A stretch of DNA of 64,000 bases. Origin: Priestia megaterium. GTDB lineage: Bacteria > Bacillota > Bacilli > Bacillales > Bacillaceae_H. The DNA lies in contig NZ_CP023317.1 of assembly GCF_009497655.1 (NCBI RefSeq), positions 897,501-961,500 of the forward strand. The letters are read 5' to 3'. The notes under the pieces are model-generated. The model saw nothing but the letters and a program-made list of their open reading frames with translations, was not told the origin of the DNA and did no database searches. The stretch's first letter is position 1, and each line of letters begins with the position of its first letter. The position numbers and the translations under genes are program-made. Positions 1-9,444 of the stretch are shown here, piece by piece.

Positions 1-505
1 CCGCTTGGTACATAGAAAAAATCACCTTTTTTTATAGGAATGCGCTGAAGAAATTGGTTCCAGTTTCCTTGATCAATCATGGAAACTAGCTCTTCTTTTG
101 ATTGAGCGTGATGCCCGAAGACTAGTTCTGCTTTCTCATCGCAGTCGATAATATACCAGCACTCTGTTTTCCCCAACTCTCCGTTTGCATGGTTGGAAGC
201 ATAGGCATCATTGGGATGTACTTGAACAGATAAATCATGATTCGCATCCAAAATTTTAACAAGAAGAGGGAATTTTTCTCCTTCTATATCTCCGAATAAT
301 TCACGATTTGCTTTCCAAAGTTCCCCTAGAGCTTTTCCCTTATGGACGCCATTTGACACCACTGACTGACCATTAGGATGTGCAGAAATTGCCCAGCATT
401 CACCAACTGAATTCGATTCAATATTATAGTGGAAATCTGTTCTTAGTTTTTGACCGCCCCAAACGCGATCCTGAAATACGGGAGTGAAAAAAAGTGGTTC
501 TATCA
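1..505 (-). CDS. manA: Mannose-6-phosphate isomerase, class I (N-terminal part; runs off the window)
   Basis: This is the first ~168 residues of a class I phosphomannose isomerase, which interconverts mannose-6-phosphate and fructose-6-phosphate in the cytoplasm. The frame opens with MIEPLFFTPVFQDRVWGG and carries the family's zinc-site segment LSVQVHPND followed by GKTECWYI. The start is the ATG at 505, with AGAGGTG eight bases upstream. The 3' end lies beyond base 1. It is the last visible gene of the leftward PTS/mannosidase operon, 63 nt after the mannosidase stop, so it would feed the released mannose-6-phosphate into glycolysis. Family assignment is secure; the operon role is inferred. 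Confidence 0.93.
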
Positions 506-533
506 TTATTATTCACCTCTATAAGTAAGTAAC

Positions 534-553
534 ATGAGTGCCGGCATACTCAT
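534..553. other. Small intercistronic inverted repeat
   Basis: Arms ATGAGT/ACTCAT flank the self-complementary centre GCCGGCAT, in the 63-nt gap between the mannosidase and manA. There is no T-run, so it is unlikely to be a terminator. It shares the TGCCGGC core with the hairpin at 3202-3231 in the other gap of the same operon, which suggests mRNA processing or stabilising elements. Confidence 0.4.
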
Positions 554-568
554 CTAAGGAACTAACAA

Positions 569-3169
569 TTATGCAAAAAGAATTGATTTGACTTGATTGC
601 TCTTGACAGGTAAAGAAATTGAAGAGTCGTTTACTTGTAAAGTTTGAATAGGCTTTTCATTTAAATTGATTTCGTATACTTCCTCTGCTTTAAGTTTAAA
701 CAGGGCTATTTTTTCTTTACTTGCTGCATTGTAGAATCGTAAAATAAGTGCGGAATCTTTCTCAGCTTTTTTTAAGGTACTAATAACCATATCGCTGTTT
801 TCTTCTGTCAAAAGACTAAAGCTCATTGGAGTAGAAATATTTTCTTTATTTAGCTTCATGGCGTTGAACGGTATTTTATTATAAAAATGAACAGGTGTTG
901 TGTAATGTTTAGCAATTCGAGCAATATTAGCAGAGTTAGAATGAGTGACAAGTGCAAATTCAAGACGCAGCTTACCAATCATTTGGGAATCAGGCGTTGG
1001 AAGTTTGATTCCAGATGGTCGACCTGGTCTTCTAATTAATTCTTCTTTACCTAATGTGCCTACGCTGCGGAATAACGTAAGAGCGATAGTTTCATAGTTT
1101 TCGCCTATAATTTCGTATTCACGAATACTATTAGTCAGAACACTTACACCCTTATTATGATCAGCAAGGCTTACAAAACTTAGCATTGGATAAATTGAAT
1201 CAGGGCGTTCATCCCAGCCTTCTTGTTGCCAAAGGTCCATCGCACTGTCGTACACATCTCGTTTGATCGTGCCAAATTGGTTATCAGATACAGAGAATGA
1301 TGAAGCAATTTCTGTTGGAATCAATGCTCTTAATCGATGGTCTTCAGCTTGATTGTTTATTTCCATTTCTATTGAAATAATTTGTTTATGCATAGGAATT
1401 ATTAGCTTCATACTGATATCAATTGAGCTATTGATATTTCTATATTTTCGTGCTTCTAAATTTTTAGGAACGTCGAATGTATAATGAATCTCAACGGTGG
1501 CTTCGTATTTATTTTCTGTCATTAAAACAGTTGCATTTACGTTGTTGCTATACAGTAATTGTTCATTTTCAAGAGGAGAGAAGTCATACTCGTCACCATC
1601 GTCTCCGCCATTTTCTAGAAGCAGTACGTTATTGAACAGCTGATTTAGCTGCTTATCGAATAAATTGATTGTTCCGTTTTTGTTGGCAGTAATATGGTAA
1701 AATTCTGTTTCTATTTCTTTTACTTGTTGACATTGATTTTGTATAGAATCTTGTTCACTTGGAACAACAAAATATGTTTTATAGCCCATAGATGGAAGAG
1801 TGTCTTTAAATTGAACGGTATATTTGATAAACGGATCATAGTTACCATAGTGTACAATTTGACGATCGATAAGGCCTGGATCCATAACTTCACTATTTAA
1901 TACATCAAAAGGAACTTGATTGTCATCTTTGTCAGTTAATGTGAAGGTTTTTAATTTGGTAATAATAGTAGTTGTTAAAACTTCTTCACGCTTATAAGGA
2001 AGGAAGTTAAATGCTGCCAAGCGATCAAAATCATTGTCTGCCTGAACAGAGTCTACAATTTTTCTTTTGTAAAATTCAATCAGCTGATCTGTTTTTTCCT
2101 CGGCTAAAAAGAAACGATTCATAATTTCACGATGCACTTTATCAGAACAGCAGCAGCCGATGCTATCATGGGCATGATTTTTCATAATTTCTTTCCATAT
2201 TAGTTCAATAAGTCCATGGTGATACTCAAAACCTAATTTATAAGCCATTGAAGCTAAAGGTTCTAGTACGTTTGTAATTTTATTTTCAATTCGTGTATTG
2301 GCGGCTTTAATGTCGGTACGCGTTGAGTAAATACTGCGATGGACGCGCATGTATTTCCCATCTAAAAATTCACCTTGTAAAAGTGGGAGATCTTCATTTT
2401 TTTCTAGCTCTTCAAATACATTTTCGTATTTGCTCAAGAAAAACTCGCGTTCAGGATAAAGGGTTTTTAGCTTATCCATGATTGTAAATATATTTTGCTG
2501 AATTGGCATTTGATCATGTCCATTTGGCAAAATAATATTTTTAGTTGTAGCGCCACGATCAAGCACAGCAAAATATTTATCGATTCGTTTTTGCAATTCA
2601 CTTTCATCTTCAGGTAAATATTTACCGATTGCATAACCTAATGGGAAAAGTTGAACAAGCACCTTAGAACCGTCCTCTGTTCGCCAGTAAAACTCTGTTT
2701 TGTCTGTACCATGACGTTCTGAAGTTCCTCTCCAAAAAATAGAGTAATGGATATCAAATCCATTTAAAATTTGCGGCATTTGTGCGGATTGTCCAAATGA
2801 ATCAGGCAAATAGCCAATTTTCATTGAGCTTCCGAATTCTTCGCAATCTTTCAACCCATATAAAAGGTTGCGGACGATTGATTCACCACCAACCACCATT
2901 TCATCGGTCTGGGTATACCAAGGACCGATAATAAGCTTTCCCTTTGTAACAAGAGCTTTTACTCGTTCTTTGTTTTCTGGCTTCACCGCGAAGTAATCTT
3001 CTAAAATAGAGGTTTGTCCATCTAATACGTAATAAGGGTAGTCAGGGTTGGTTTCAAGCATATGCAAAATTTCTTCCATATTATTAACAAGAAGGATGCG
3101 TGATTCTTCTGTTGAAAAGTACCATTCTCGATCCCAGTGCATATGAGGTACAATGTGAACATTCTTCAT
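569..3169 (-). CDS. GH38 alpha-mannosidase, MngB-like
   Basis: An 866-residue glycoside hydrolase family 38 protein without a signal peptide, so cytoplasmic. The zinc-binding HMHWDREW (H11, D13) is at the N-terminus. GYLPDSFGQSAQMPQIL carries the predicted nucleophile D123. A third metal region, KNHAHDSIGC, lies near residue 333, followed by the long beta-rich C-terminal half typical of the family. The ATG at 3169 has GGAGG nine bases upstream. It sits between a fructose-family PTS EIIABC and manA, the arrangement expected for hydrolysing an imported phosphorylated mannoside. 2-O-(6-phospho-mannosyl)-D-glycerate, the substrate of E. coli MngB, is the best guess. Bacterial GH38 enzymes can also act on alpha-1,3 or alpha-1,6 mannosides, so the substrate is uncertain. 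Confidence 0.9.
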   Translation of the reverse strand: MKNVHIVPHMHWDREWYFSTEESRILLVNNMEEILHMLETNPDYPYYVLDGQTSILEDYFAVKPENKERVKALVTKGKLIIGPWYTQTDEMVVGGESIVRNLLYGLKDCEEFGSSMKIGYLPDSFGQSAQMPQILNGFDIHYSIFWRGTSERHGTDKTEFYWRTEDGSKVLVQLFPLGYAIGKYLPEDESELQKRIDKYFAVLDRGATTKNIILPNGHDQMPIQQNIFTIMDKLKTLYPEREFFLSKYENVFEELEKNEDLPLLQGEFLDGKYMRVHRSIYSTRTDIKAANTRIENKITNVLEPLASMAYKLGFEYHHGLIELIWKEIMKNHAHDSIGCCCSDKVHREIMNRFFLAEEKTDQLIEFYKRKIVDSVQADNDFDRLAAFNFLPYKREEVLTTTIITKLKTFTLTDKDDNQVPFDVLNSEVMDPGLIDRQIVHYGNYDPFIKYTVQFKDTLPSMGYKTYFVVPSEQDSIQNQCQQVKEIETEFYHITANKNGTINLFDKQLNQLFNNVLLLENGGDDGDEYDFSPLENEQLLYSNNVNATVLMTENKYEATVEIHYTFDVPKNLEARKYRNINSSIDISMKLIIPMHKQIISIEMEINNQAEDHRLRALIPTEIASSFSVSDNQFGTIKRDVYDSAMDLWQQEGWDERPDSIYPMLSFVSLADHNKGVSVLTNSIREYEIIGENYETIALTLFRSVGTLGKEELIRRPGRPSGIKLPTPDSQMIGKLRLEFALVTHSNSANIARIAKHYTTPVHFYNKIPFNAMKLNKENISTPMSFSLLTEENSDMVISTLKKAEKDSALILRFYNAASKEKIALFKLKAEEVYEINLNEKPIQTLQVNDSSISLPVKSNQVKSILFA

Positions 3170-3201
3170 GAGTATATTCCTCCAATTATATGTAGTTTGA
3201 T

Positions 3202-3231
3202 AGTGCCGACGGGTGGAAAGCTGCCGGCACT
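3202..3231. other. GC-rich intercistronic hairpin
   Basis: Arms AGTGCCG and CGGCACT are separated by 16 nt between the PTS gene and the mannosidase gene. There is no T-tract. It is far more GC-rich than its surroundings and resembles the 534-553 element. A role in mRNA processing or differential stability within the operon is inferred. Confidence 0.4.
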
Positions 3232-3238
3232 GCTTCTA

Positions 3239-5191
3239 TTAAATAGCTTTGCTGTTACTTTCTGATGCTAAATTTGCTTCAGGGCTGATTTTTTTTTGCT
3301 TTTTTAGCTTTGTTTTGCGTGTTACAAGGAGCAAAATCGTTGAAATAGCTGCTCCTACAACGGCTGCACCTAACCAAATTCCCACACCTAGTAGCACAGG
3401 CTGCCCTTTTAAAAGTGCTAATGAGAAAATGCCTGCACCAGGAACATTTAATCCTATTTGAAAATAAGAAACAATGGCTCCTGTTACAGCAGAACCAGCA
3501 ATGAGTGAAGGAATAACACGAAGGGGATCGTTCATCATAAAAGGAATGGCCCCTTCTGTAATACCGGCTAACCCAAGCAGCCACGTTTGTTTTCCCACCT
3601 CTTGCTCTTGTTTTGAAAAATGTTTCTTTCCAATAATAGTAGCTCCTGTAATGGAGAATGCTGAAACCATTTTGACAGATGCAAATGTAGCGTAGGGTAC
3701 AAAGTTTCCGCTTGCCATCGCTCCGATACAAAATGTATATGCAGCTTTATTGATAGGCCCTCCTAAATCAAATGACACCATAGCGCCAATTAAAGCGCCT
3801 AAGATAATAGCGTTAGTGCCAGACATTCCTTGCAGCCAACTAATAAGTCCCTCGTTAAGGAAAGCAAGAGGTTTGCCGATGACAAACAGCATAATAGAAC
3901 CAACAACTAAGGTACCGACAACAGGGTAAAGCCAAAAGCTAATGAATCCTGCAAAGGTGCCTTTAGGTTTAATTTTATTTTTCAATAACTTCAAGAAATA
4001 ACCAGCTAAAATCCCACCTAGCATTCCACCTAGGAAACCGCTTCCGATTAAGTTGGCAGCTACACCAGCAGCAAATCCCGGTCCAAGAGCGGGTTTATCA
4101 GCAATGGAATAAGCCATGTAAGCGGCCAAAATTGGAACCATTAATGTGCCTAAAAGAGTACCTCCAAGTTGACGAAGCATCCAGAGCCAAGAACCTTCAG
4201 CATTGTACACCTCTTGAAGATTAAATGCTTGAGAAATGAGAACAGCTGCTGCCAATGTCATTCCACCTGCTACGATAATTGGAATGATGTATGAAATCCC
4301 TGTTAGAATGGAATCTTTAATTTCTTTTTTTATGGATTGTTTATCTTCTTCGTCTGAAGCAGTGCTCACATATTCCTTTTTGGTGGCGCTTTCAGATTTT
4401 TGTAAAGCATCGTTTAATAATTTTTTTGCTTGCCTTAATGGTGATGCCACCGAGGTTTTGACTTTAGGCAAATGTCGGTAGCGCTCTTCATTTTTTACAG
4501 CCACATCTGTTGCGAAAATTACTGCATCTGCTTTTTGTAAAAGAGAGTGTGTGTGGCGGTCTTCAATTCCATTAGCTCCTTGTTTCTCAACGAAAACATC
4601 AATACCGAGTTCTTTACCAGCCTTTACAAGAGCTTCCGCTGCCATATATGTATGAGCAATACCAGCTGGGCAAGCCGTAACTGCAAGTACTGTTTTATTA
4701 AGTTTGGGTACAGCTGCTATAGCTTCAGTAGTTTGTTCAGCATCTAAACGTTGAAATAAATCCTCATTTGTTGTGGCTTGTAATAAACTCTTTTTATAGT
4801 CTTCATTTGATAAACGAGTGACTAGTTCTGATAGCAAAGTTAAATGTGTGGAACCGGATTCATTTTCTGGTATAGCTAATAGGATAATAAGTTCAACTTG
4901 GTTGGCGGGATCTATACTTTCCCATGTGTGAATCGGTTTTCTTAACGTTGCAACAGCAAAGGCAGCTTCTTTTACAGCTGTTGATTTACCGTGGGGAATG
5001 GCTAATCCTCCTTCAAATCCTGTCGGAGAAAGCTCTTCACGAGCGATAACTGCTTTATAAAACTCATCTTCAGAATGAAGTTTACCAGCTTTACTCAATT
5101 GTTTAATTAAGTAGCGAATAATTTCATCTTTAGATTCAAACGGTTGTTTTGTATCAATTAACGCTGGTGATGTAAGGTTTTGCAATAACAT
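3239..5191 (-). CDS. PTS fructose/mannosylglycerate-family EIIABC
   Basis: A 650-residue phosphotransferase permease with domains in the order EIIA-EIIB-EIIC. EIIA has its phosphorylated histidine in GLAIPHGKS (H67). EIIB has its cysteine in AVTACPAGIAHTYM (C174). The rest is a fructose-type EIIC with many membrane segments and the conserved DLGGPINKAAY and ITEGAIPF stretches. The ATG at 5191 is preferred over an in-frame upstream start at 5245 because AAAGGGGG lies just before it. Length and domain order match E. coli MngA. With the adjacent GH38 enzyme and manA, it most likely imports and phosphorylates a mannoside; fructose itself is unlikely since no 1-phosphofructokinase is present. Confidence 0.9.
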   Translation of the reverse strand: MLLQNLTSPALIDTKQPFESKDEIIRYLIKQLSKAGKLHSEDEFYKAVIAREELSPTGFEGGLAIPHGKSTAVKEAAFAVATLRKPIHTWESIDPANQVELIILLAIPENESGSTHLTLLSELVTRLSNEDYKKSLLQATTNEDLFQRLDAEQTTEAIAAVPKLNKTVLAVTACPAGIAHTYMAAEALVKAGKELGIDVFVEKQGANGIEDRHTHSLLQKADAVIFATDVAVKNEERYRHLPKVKTSVASPLRQAKKLLNDALQKSESATKKEYVSTASDEEDKQSIKKEIKDSILTGISYIIPIIVAGGMTLAAAVLISQAFNLQEVYNAEGSWLWMLRQLGGTLLGTLMVPILAAYMAYSIADKPALGPGFAAGVAANLIGSGFLGGMLGGILAGYFLKLLKNKIKPKGTFAGFISFWLYPVVGTLVVGSIMLFVIGKPLAFLNEGLISWLQGMSGTNAIILGALIGAMVSFDLGGPINKAAYTFCIGAMASGNFVPYATFASVKMVSAFSITGATIIGKKHFSKQEQEVGKQTWLLGLAGITEGAIPFMMNDPLRVIPSLIAGSAVTGAIVSYFQIGLNVPGAGIFSLALLKGQPVLLGVGIWLGAAVVGAAISTILLLVTRKTKLKKQKKISPEANLASESNSKAI

Positions 5192-5246
5192 GTTTGAACC
5201 CCCTTTGTTTGAATGATTTCCTTTGATAGTTCTATCGTAGCACAAA

Positions 5247-5277
5247 AAAAATAAGAAGAGATTTTCTTCTTATTTTT
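5247..5277 (-). terminator. A/T-rich hairpin terminator after the RpiR regulator gene
   Basis: A perfect 13-bp inverted repeat (arms AAAAATAAGAAGA and TCTTCTTATTTTT, 5-nt loop). On the minus strand it is followed by a further T-run. It lies 47 nt after the regulator stop and 56 nt before the PTS start, so it would separate the regulator transcript from the PTS operon or act as an attenuator. The stem holds few G-C pairs, so its strength is uncertain. Confidence 0.6.
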
Positions 5278-5307
5278 ACACATTCGGAAATATAAAAAGG
5301 TTTTTTT

Positions 5308-5323
5308 TGTGTATAAATACACA
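5308..5323. promoter_or_regulatory. Candidate operator upstream of the PTS/mannosidase operon
   Basis: A perfect inverted repeat TGTGTA-TAAA-TACACA directly abuts the stop codon of the RpiR-family gene and lies 117 nt upstream of the PTS start. A second, shorter palindrome GATAG-TT-CTATC lies at 5224-5235. Either could bind the neighbouring regulator; this is inferred from position and symmetry only. Confidence 0.4.
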
Positions 5324-6049
5324 TTACTCATGATTCCAAAAACATTCAGAAAGTTTTCGTAACACAATCATCAGCGGGGTACGATCTGTTGCATTGTAGC
5401 CGTGTATTACTTTTTGAGGTGCGTAGCAATATAAATTATACTCTGCTATTTGCTGTAAAGGATTGCGTGTAAAGTTGGTCATAGATACAATAGGTATTTG
5501 TTTTTCATGACCTAGACAAGCTATTTCTAATACCTGAGAGGTTTCACCAGTCAAGCTGATAAGAAAAAGGACATCATCTTTTTGGAGATATTCAAGTTCA
5601 TGAATCATATCATGTCTATGCATATGGAACTCACTTTGCTTCCCTGTAATTTTTAAATTTTTGACCATCATTTCACAAAAAGGGACGGTATCTCCTACGC
5701 CAAAAAAAAGAATACGCTTTGCATGATGAAGAAGCCTAGTTACGGTATGTAATCTTTCAACATCTATAATATTCAATGTTTTTTGAATATTATAAGCGAG
5801 GGAGTCTTCCTTTATAATAGGCGAACTAAGCTCGCTTTTTAAGTTGTTTTTAAAATGTGAATATCCATCATAATCAAGTTTTTTACAAAAACGAGTAATG
5901 GTATTTGGTACGGTAAATAATTGAGATGCTAGGTATTGAATAGACATGTGAACAATATCTTGTGTATGTTCTCTTATATATTCGACGATTTGATCATCGG
6001 TATCATTTAATTTGTATTCAAATTTGTGAACACGGTCTTCGAATAGCAC
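5324..6049 (-). CDS. MurR/RpiR-family transcriptional regulator
   Basis: A 241-residue regulator with the RpiR layout. The N-terminal helix-turn-helix contains HMSIQYLASQLFTVPNTITR. A C-terminal SIS sugar-phosphate-binding domain contains RILFFGVGDT and VLFLISLTGET. The start is the GTG at 6049, with GAGGTG upstream. It is the first gene of the leftward cluster, so it very probably controls the PTS/mannosidase/manA genes in response to a phosphorylated sugar. E. coli mng is controlled instead by a GntR-type regulator, so the regulator differs from that precedent. Confidence 0.88.
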   Translation of the reverse strand: MLFEDRVHKFEYKLNDTDDQIVEYIREHTQDIVHMSIQYLASQLFTVPNTITRFCKKLDYDGYSHFKNNLKSELSSPIIKEDSLAYNIQKTLNIIDVERLHTVTRLLHHAKRILFFGVGDTVPFCEMMVKNLKITGKQSEFHMHRHDMIHELEYLQKDDVLFLISLTGETSQVLEIACLGHEKQIPIVSMTNFTRNPLQQIAEYNLYCYAPQKVIHGYNATDRTPLMIVLRKLSECFWNHE

Positions 6050-6267
6050 AGTAGATGCTCACCTCAGCTTTTCCTTTATTAATGAGTATAGTTATTATAG
6101 CAGATTATTGAAGCAGAGAAGAGCGGAAGTAATGATTAAGAGAAGATTAGAGATGATATTTGTGTGTGAAAATTGTTAGGGAATTGTTACGTTATACAAT
6201 GAATGGTTATAAGTGCATGTATATAATAGAAAAGAAAGGGTAAGCTTCTTTTTTGTAAAAAGATATA

Positions 6268-6307
6268 AAAAGCGTGTGTCCATAAAATAAATGAACACAC
6301 GTTTTTT
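6268..6307 (-). terminator. Terminator after the MarR gene
   Basis: A CGTGTGT/ACACACG inverted repeat with flanking A- and T-runs lies just downstream of the stop codon at 6312. It can act on either strand but is placed to end the minus-strand marR transcript. Confidence 0.7.
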
Positions 6308-6311
6308 AGCA

Positions 6312-6767
6312 TTAACGATCTACAGTTTGTCTAATTCGTTTTTCCATTTTTTCAAGCATGCGGAGGTACTCATCCTGTTCTTCAGGAGTTAGAGCAAAAA
6401 GCATGTCTTGCCAAAATAAATTTCGCTGCTCAATTACATAGTTCACTAATGTTTCGCCAGCCTCTGTTAAGGATATCCATACAATTCGGCGGTCTTTTTG
6501 GTCACGTACGCGCTTAATGAGTGCATCATCTTCTAATTGATTTAATAAAATGGTAGTAGCCCCGGAGGTTAGCTTTAGATTTGAAGAAATTTCGGCTACC
6601 ATACGTTTAGAGCTGATTCCAATGAATTTTAGAATTAAAAATTTTGTAATGGTCAAATTATAGGGCTGCTCACTGATTTTATCTTCCAAGAGCTTTCGCT
6701 TGAGTTCAAATAATGAGGTTTTAACTTGGTCAAGTTTTTCTAGTTTATCTATTAACTGCTGATCCAT
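6312..6767 (-). CDS. MarR-family regulator, divergent from an efflux operon
   Basis: About 151 residues with the MarR winged helix-turn-helix. AEISSNLKLTSGATTILLNQ forms the recognition region and DQKDRRIVWISLTEAG forms the wing. The ATG at 6767 gives AAAAGGTG a six-base spacing; a second ATG three bases upstream or a longer start at 6806 are less likely. It is divergent from, and separated by about 350 bp from, a HlyD/EmrB pump operon, the usual position of a local repressor released by a toxic small molecule. The inducer cannot be told from sequence. Confidence 0.85.
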   Translation of the reverse strand: MDQQLIDKLEKLDQVKTSLFELKRKLLEDKISEQPYNLTITKFLILKFIGISSKRMVAEISSNLKLTSGATTILLNQLEDDALIKRVRDQKDRRIVWISLTEAGETLVNYVIEQRNLFWQDMLFALTPEEQDEYLRMLEKMEKRIRQTVDR

Positions 6768-7119
6768 CATAATCACCTTTTCTTTATCATTATAGGTGTT
6801 AAACAATTGCTGCTAGTTACCTATTGTGGTTTATGTATATAGGGAGTTTGTTCCAAAAAAAGGAGCTGTTTTTATGTATAACCCTATGCTTATATATCTA
6901 ACTTTAAAGTAAAGTAAAGTACTTGTAAAGAAACCAAAACTTTTAAGTTGTATTTCAGTTAAAGATGTAGTAAAGTATTCAGTCGGGAAAACTTTATGAA
7001 ACATAAATGTTTAGTTTTAAAAATAAATTAAAATCAAAGTTATTTACAACTAAATATCTTTGTGATAAAGTTATCTAGCGTAATACTTAACTGAATGAAA
7101 TATTAAGGAGGTAAAATAA
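6768..7119. promoter_or_regulatory. Divergent promoter region between marR and the efflux operon
   Basis: An AT-rich 352-bp gap. It holds direct repeats of the type AAAGTAAAGTAAAGTA around 6905-6920 and a GTAAAGTA repeat near 6970. A widely spaced inverted pair TTTAGTT (7010-7016) and AACTAAA (7048-7054) is closer to the pump gene. These are candidate MarR operators by position only. AAGGAGG lies just ahead of the ATG at 7120. Confidence 0.4.
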
Positions 7120-7758
7120 ATGTCAAGAGGGCGTTTAATTTTAATGAACTTTATCGGAATTATTGTAGTATTAGCTTTAATTATTGGTGGGGGATACTAT
7201 TATATTCAAAAATCTAATTATGTATCCACAGACAATGCAAAAGTGTCGGGCGATCTTTATACAGTAGTAGCGCCAGCGGCAGGTAAAGTAGCAAGCTGGA
7301 ATATTGAAGAAGGTAAGGATGTTTCAAAAGACGATGAGGTAGCTAAAATCCAATCAGAAGATGGAGAAAAAACAGTTACAGTACCAGAGGATGGTAAAAT
7401 CATCAAAACACAGGTAAAAGAAAATCAAATGGTTCAAGCTGGTCAACAAATTGCTAGCGAAGTAGATATGAATAACTTATTCATCATTGCAAACATTAAA
7501 GAAGACAAATTAAAAGATATTGAAGCTGGCGATGACGTTGATGTAACAGTTGACGGAGATACTAAAACAACAATCGATGGAAAAGTAGAAGAAATCGGTT
7601 ATGCAACAAACTCAATTTTCTCATTAATGCCAAGCTCTAATTCAGACGGCAACTATACGAAAGTATCACAAACAGTTCCTGTTAAAATCTCTATTTCTAA
7701 CTACTCTGAAAACGTACTACCAGGTATGAACGCAGAAGTTAAAATCTCTAAAAACTAA
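7120..7758 (+). CDS. HlyD-family membrane fusion subunit of an efflux pump (EmrA-like)
   Basis: A 212-residue periplasmic-adaptor-type protein, shorter than Gram-negative EmrA. One N-terminal membrane anchor (about residues 8-27) is followed by the characteristic YVSTDNAKVSGDLYTVVAPA. A lipoyl-like beta hairpin contains GKVASWNIEEGKDVSKDDEV, and a beta-barrel domain ends at LPGMNAEVKI. AAGGAGG precedes the ATG. It lies 42 nt before the EmrB-like permease gene, with which it presumably forms a complex. The short form without a long coiled-coil hairpin is usual in Bacillaceae. Confidence 0.9.
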   Translation: MSRGRLILMNFIGIIVVLALIIGGGYYYIQKSNYVSTDNAKVSGDLYTVVAPAAGKVASWNIEEGKDVSKDDEVAKIQSEDGEKTVTVPEDGKIIKTQVKENQMVQAGQQIASEVDMNNLFIIANIKEDKLKDIEAGDDVDVTVDGDTKTTIDGKVEEIGYATNSIFSLMPSSNSDGNYTKVSQTVPVKISISNYSENVLPGMNAEVKISKN

Positions 7759-7800
7759 GAACGTACATGATTAAGAAGAGAAGAAAGGAGGAAGGAACTG

Positions 7801-9426
7801 ATGTCAGCAAACACGATACAACCAGAGGAAAGCTCAGTTAAAAAGCATATCCCGCTACTAGTCGTACTTATGCTTGGATTGTTCTTAGCAATTTTAAACC
7901 AAACGCTGCTAAATGTTGCGATTCCGCATCTGATTACAGAGTTTGGCGTTACGGCTAATACCGCACAGTGGTTGCTTACAGGATATATGCTTGTAAATGG
8001 TGCACTTATTCCATTATCAGCCTATTTAATTGAACGTTTTGGCGTTCGTCGCTTATTCTTATTTGCGATGGCCTGCTTTACAATTGGAGCGCTTGTCTGC
8101 GGAATCGCGCCGACTTTCTCAATTATGCTAATTGGACGTCTGGTTCAAGCAGTCGGGGGCGGAGTGCTAGCACCTCTAGTTATGACCATTATCGTATTTA
8201 TTTTCCCTCCTCATATGCGCGGAAAAGGAATGGGTATCTTTGGTTTAGCCATGATGTTCGCTCCGGCAATTGGACCGACGCTTTCAGGATGGGTTATTCA
8301 AAACTATGACTGGCACATTTTATTTACGGGAATGGTGCCACTAGGTGCACTCGTACTTATTATTGCAGCTTTTAAATTAAAAGATATTAAACCGCCTCAA
8401 AATGTAAAAGTAGACCTAATTTCTGTGTTTACATCTCTTGCAGGTATGGCTTTACTTCTATACGGCTTCAGTGAAGCTGGAAACGATGGCTGGACGGATT
8501 CAGTTGTGTTATCAACGATGATCGGCGGTATTGTCTTATTAATCATCTTTGTTGTACAGCAGCTTCGACTTAAAAGTCCATTACTTGATGTGAGAGTATT
8601 TAAATACAATATTTTCTCATTATCTAATATCATCAGTATTGCCATTACAATCAGCATGTATGCTGGTATGTTCTTATTACCGATTTATTTGCAAAACATC
8701 CGTGGCTATTCAGCGTTTGACTCAGGCTTATTAATCTTGCCTGGTGCACTTGTTATGTTAGTCATGTCACCGATTTCTGGTACGCTGTTTGATAAATTAG
8801 GACCGCGTCCACTAGGGATTGTCGGGATGTTGATTACGGTTGTGACAACATTTGAATTTACAAAATTAACGCTTGAAACACCGTTTAGTCATATTGTTAT
8901 TATTTATATGATTCGTGCATTCGGTATGTCATTATTAATGATGCCAATTATGACAGCTGGTTTAAATCAGCTGCCGGCAAAATTAAGCAGCCACGGTACA
9001 TCTATGTCGAACACGCTTCGTCAGGTGAGTGGTTCAATCGGTATCAGTTTAATGACTACAATCTTTACAAATCGCACAACATATCATGTGAATGAAATGA
9101 GCAGTTCAATGACTACATCTGATCCATTCTTTATGAATAACTTCCAGGTATTTGTGCAAAAGATTGCTCAAACGCTTCACCTTTCTCAAACAGAAGCGCA
9201 AAAACAAGCTTTAACAACATTAGCTGGAAAAGTTCAAGCGCAAGCAACTGTACAAGGAATTAACGACGCGTTTTACTGGACAGTTATCATTGCCATTATT
9301 GGATTGATTTTAAGTTTCTTCCTACGTGATGTTCGTAAAGATCCAGTGGTAGAAGTAGAAGAGACAGAAAAAGAAACAACAGACGATATTCGTATGTTAC
9401 CGGCACCAAAAGATATGAACTCATAA
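7801..9426 (+). CDS. DHA2-family MFS drug efflux permease (EmrB/QacA type)
   Basis: A 541-residue major facilitator with about 14 membrane segments. LLNVAIPHLITEFG and TAQWLLTGYMLVNGALIPL near the N-terminus and GRLVQAVGGGVLAPLVM in segment 4-5 are signatures of the DHA2 group. It exports hydrophobic drugs or fatty-acid-like toxins by proton antiport; the precise substrate is unknown. It is co-transcribed with the HlyD-family gene upstream (42-nt gap, AAAGGAGG) and with a flavodoxin-like gene 18 nt downstream. The pair is divergent from its likely MarR repressor. Confidence 0.92.
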   Translation: MSANTIQPEESSVKKHIPLLVVLMLGLFLAILNQTLLNVAIPHLITEFGVTANTAQWLLTGYMLVNGALIPLSAYLIERFGVRRLFLFAMACFTIGALVCGIAPTFSIMLIGRLVQAVGGGVLAPLVMTIIVFIFPPHMRGKGMGIFGLAMMFAPAIGPTLSGWVIQNYDWHILFTGMVPLGALVLIIAAFKLKDIKPPQNVKVDLISVFTSLAGMALLLYGFSEAGNDGWTDSVVLSTMIGGIVLLIIFVVQQLRLKSPLLDVRVFKYNIFSLSNIISIAITISMYAGMFLLPIYLQNIRGYSAFDSGLLILPGALVMLVMSPISGTLFDKLGPRPLGIVGMLITVVTTFEFTKLTLETPFSHIVIIYMIRAFGMSLLMMPIMTAGLNQLPAKLSSHGTSMSNTLRQVSGSIGISLMTTIFTNRTTYHVNEMSSSMTTSDPFFMNNFQVFVQKIAQTLHLSQTEAQKQALTTLAGKVQAQATVQGINDAFYWTVIIAIIGLILSFFLRDVRKDPVVEVEETEKETTDDIRMLPAPKDMNS

Positions 9427-9444
9427 GCAACGGAGGGATAAAGG

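Noticed and set aside
3279-3731. 150-codon minus-strand frame overlapping the PTS gene
   Set aside because: Same strand as the PTS EIIABC gene but in another frame; Cys/Arg/Ser-rich artefact of that coding sequence.
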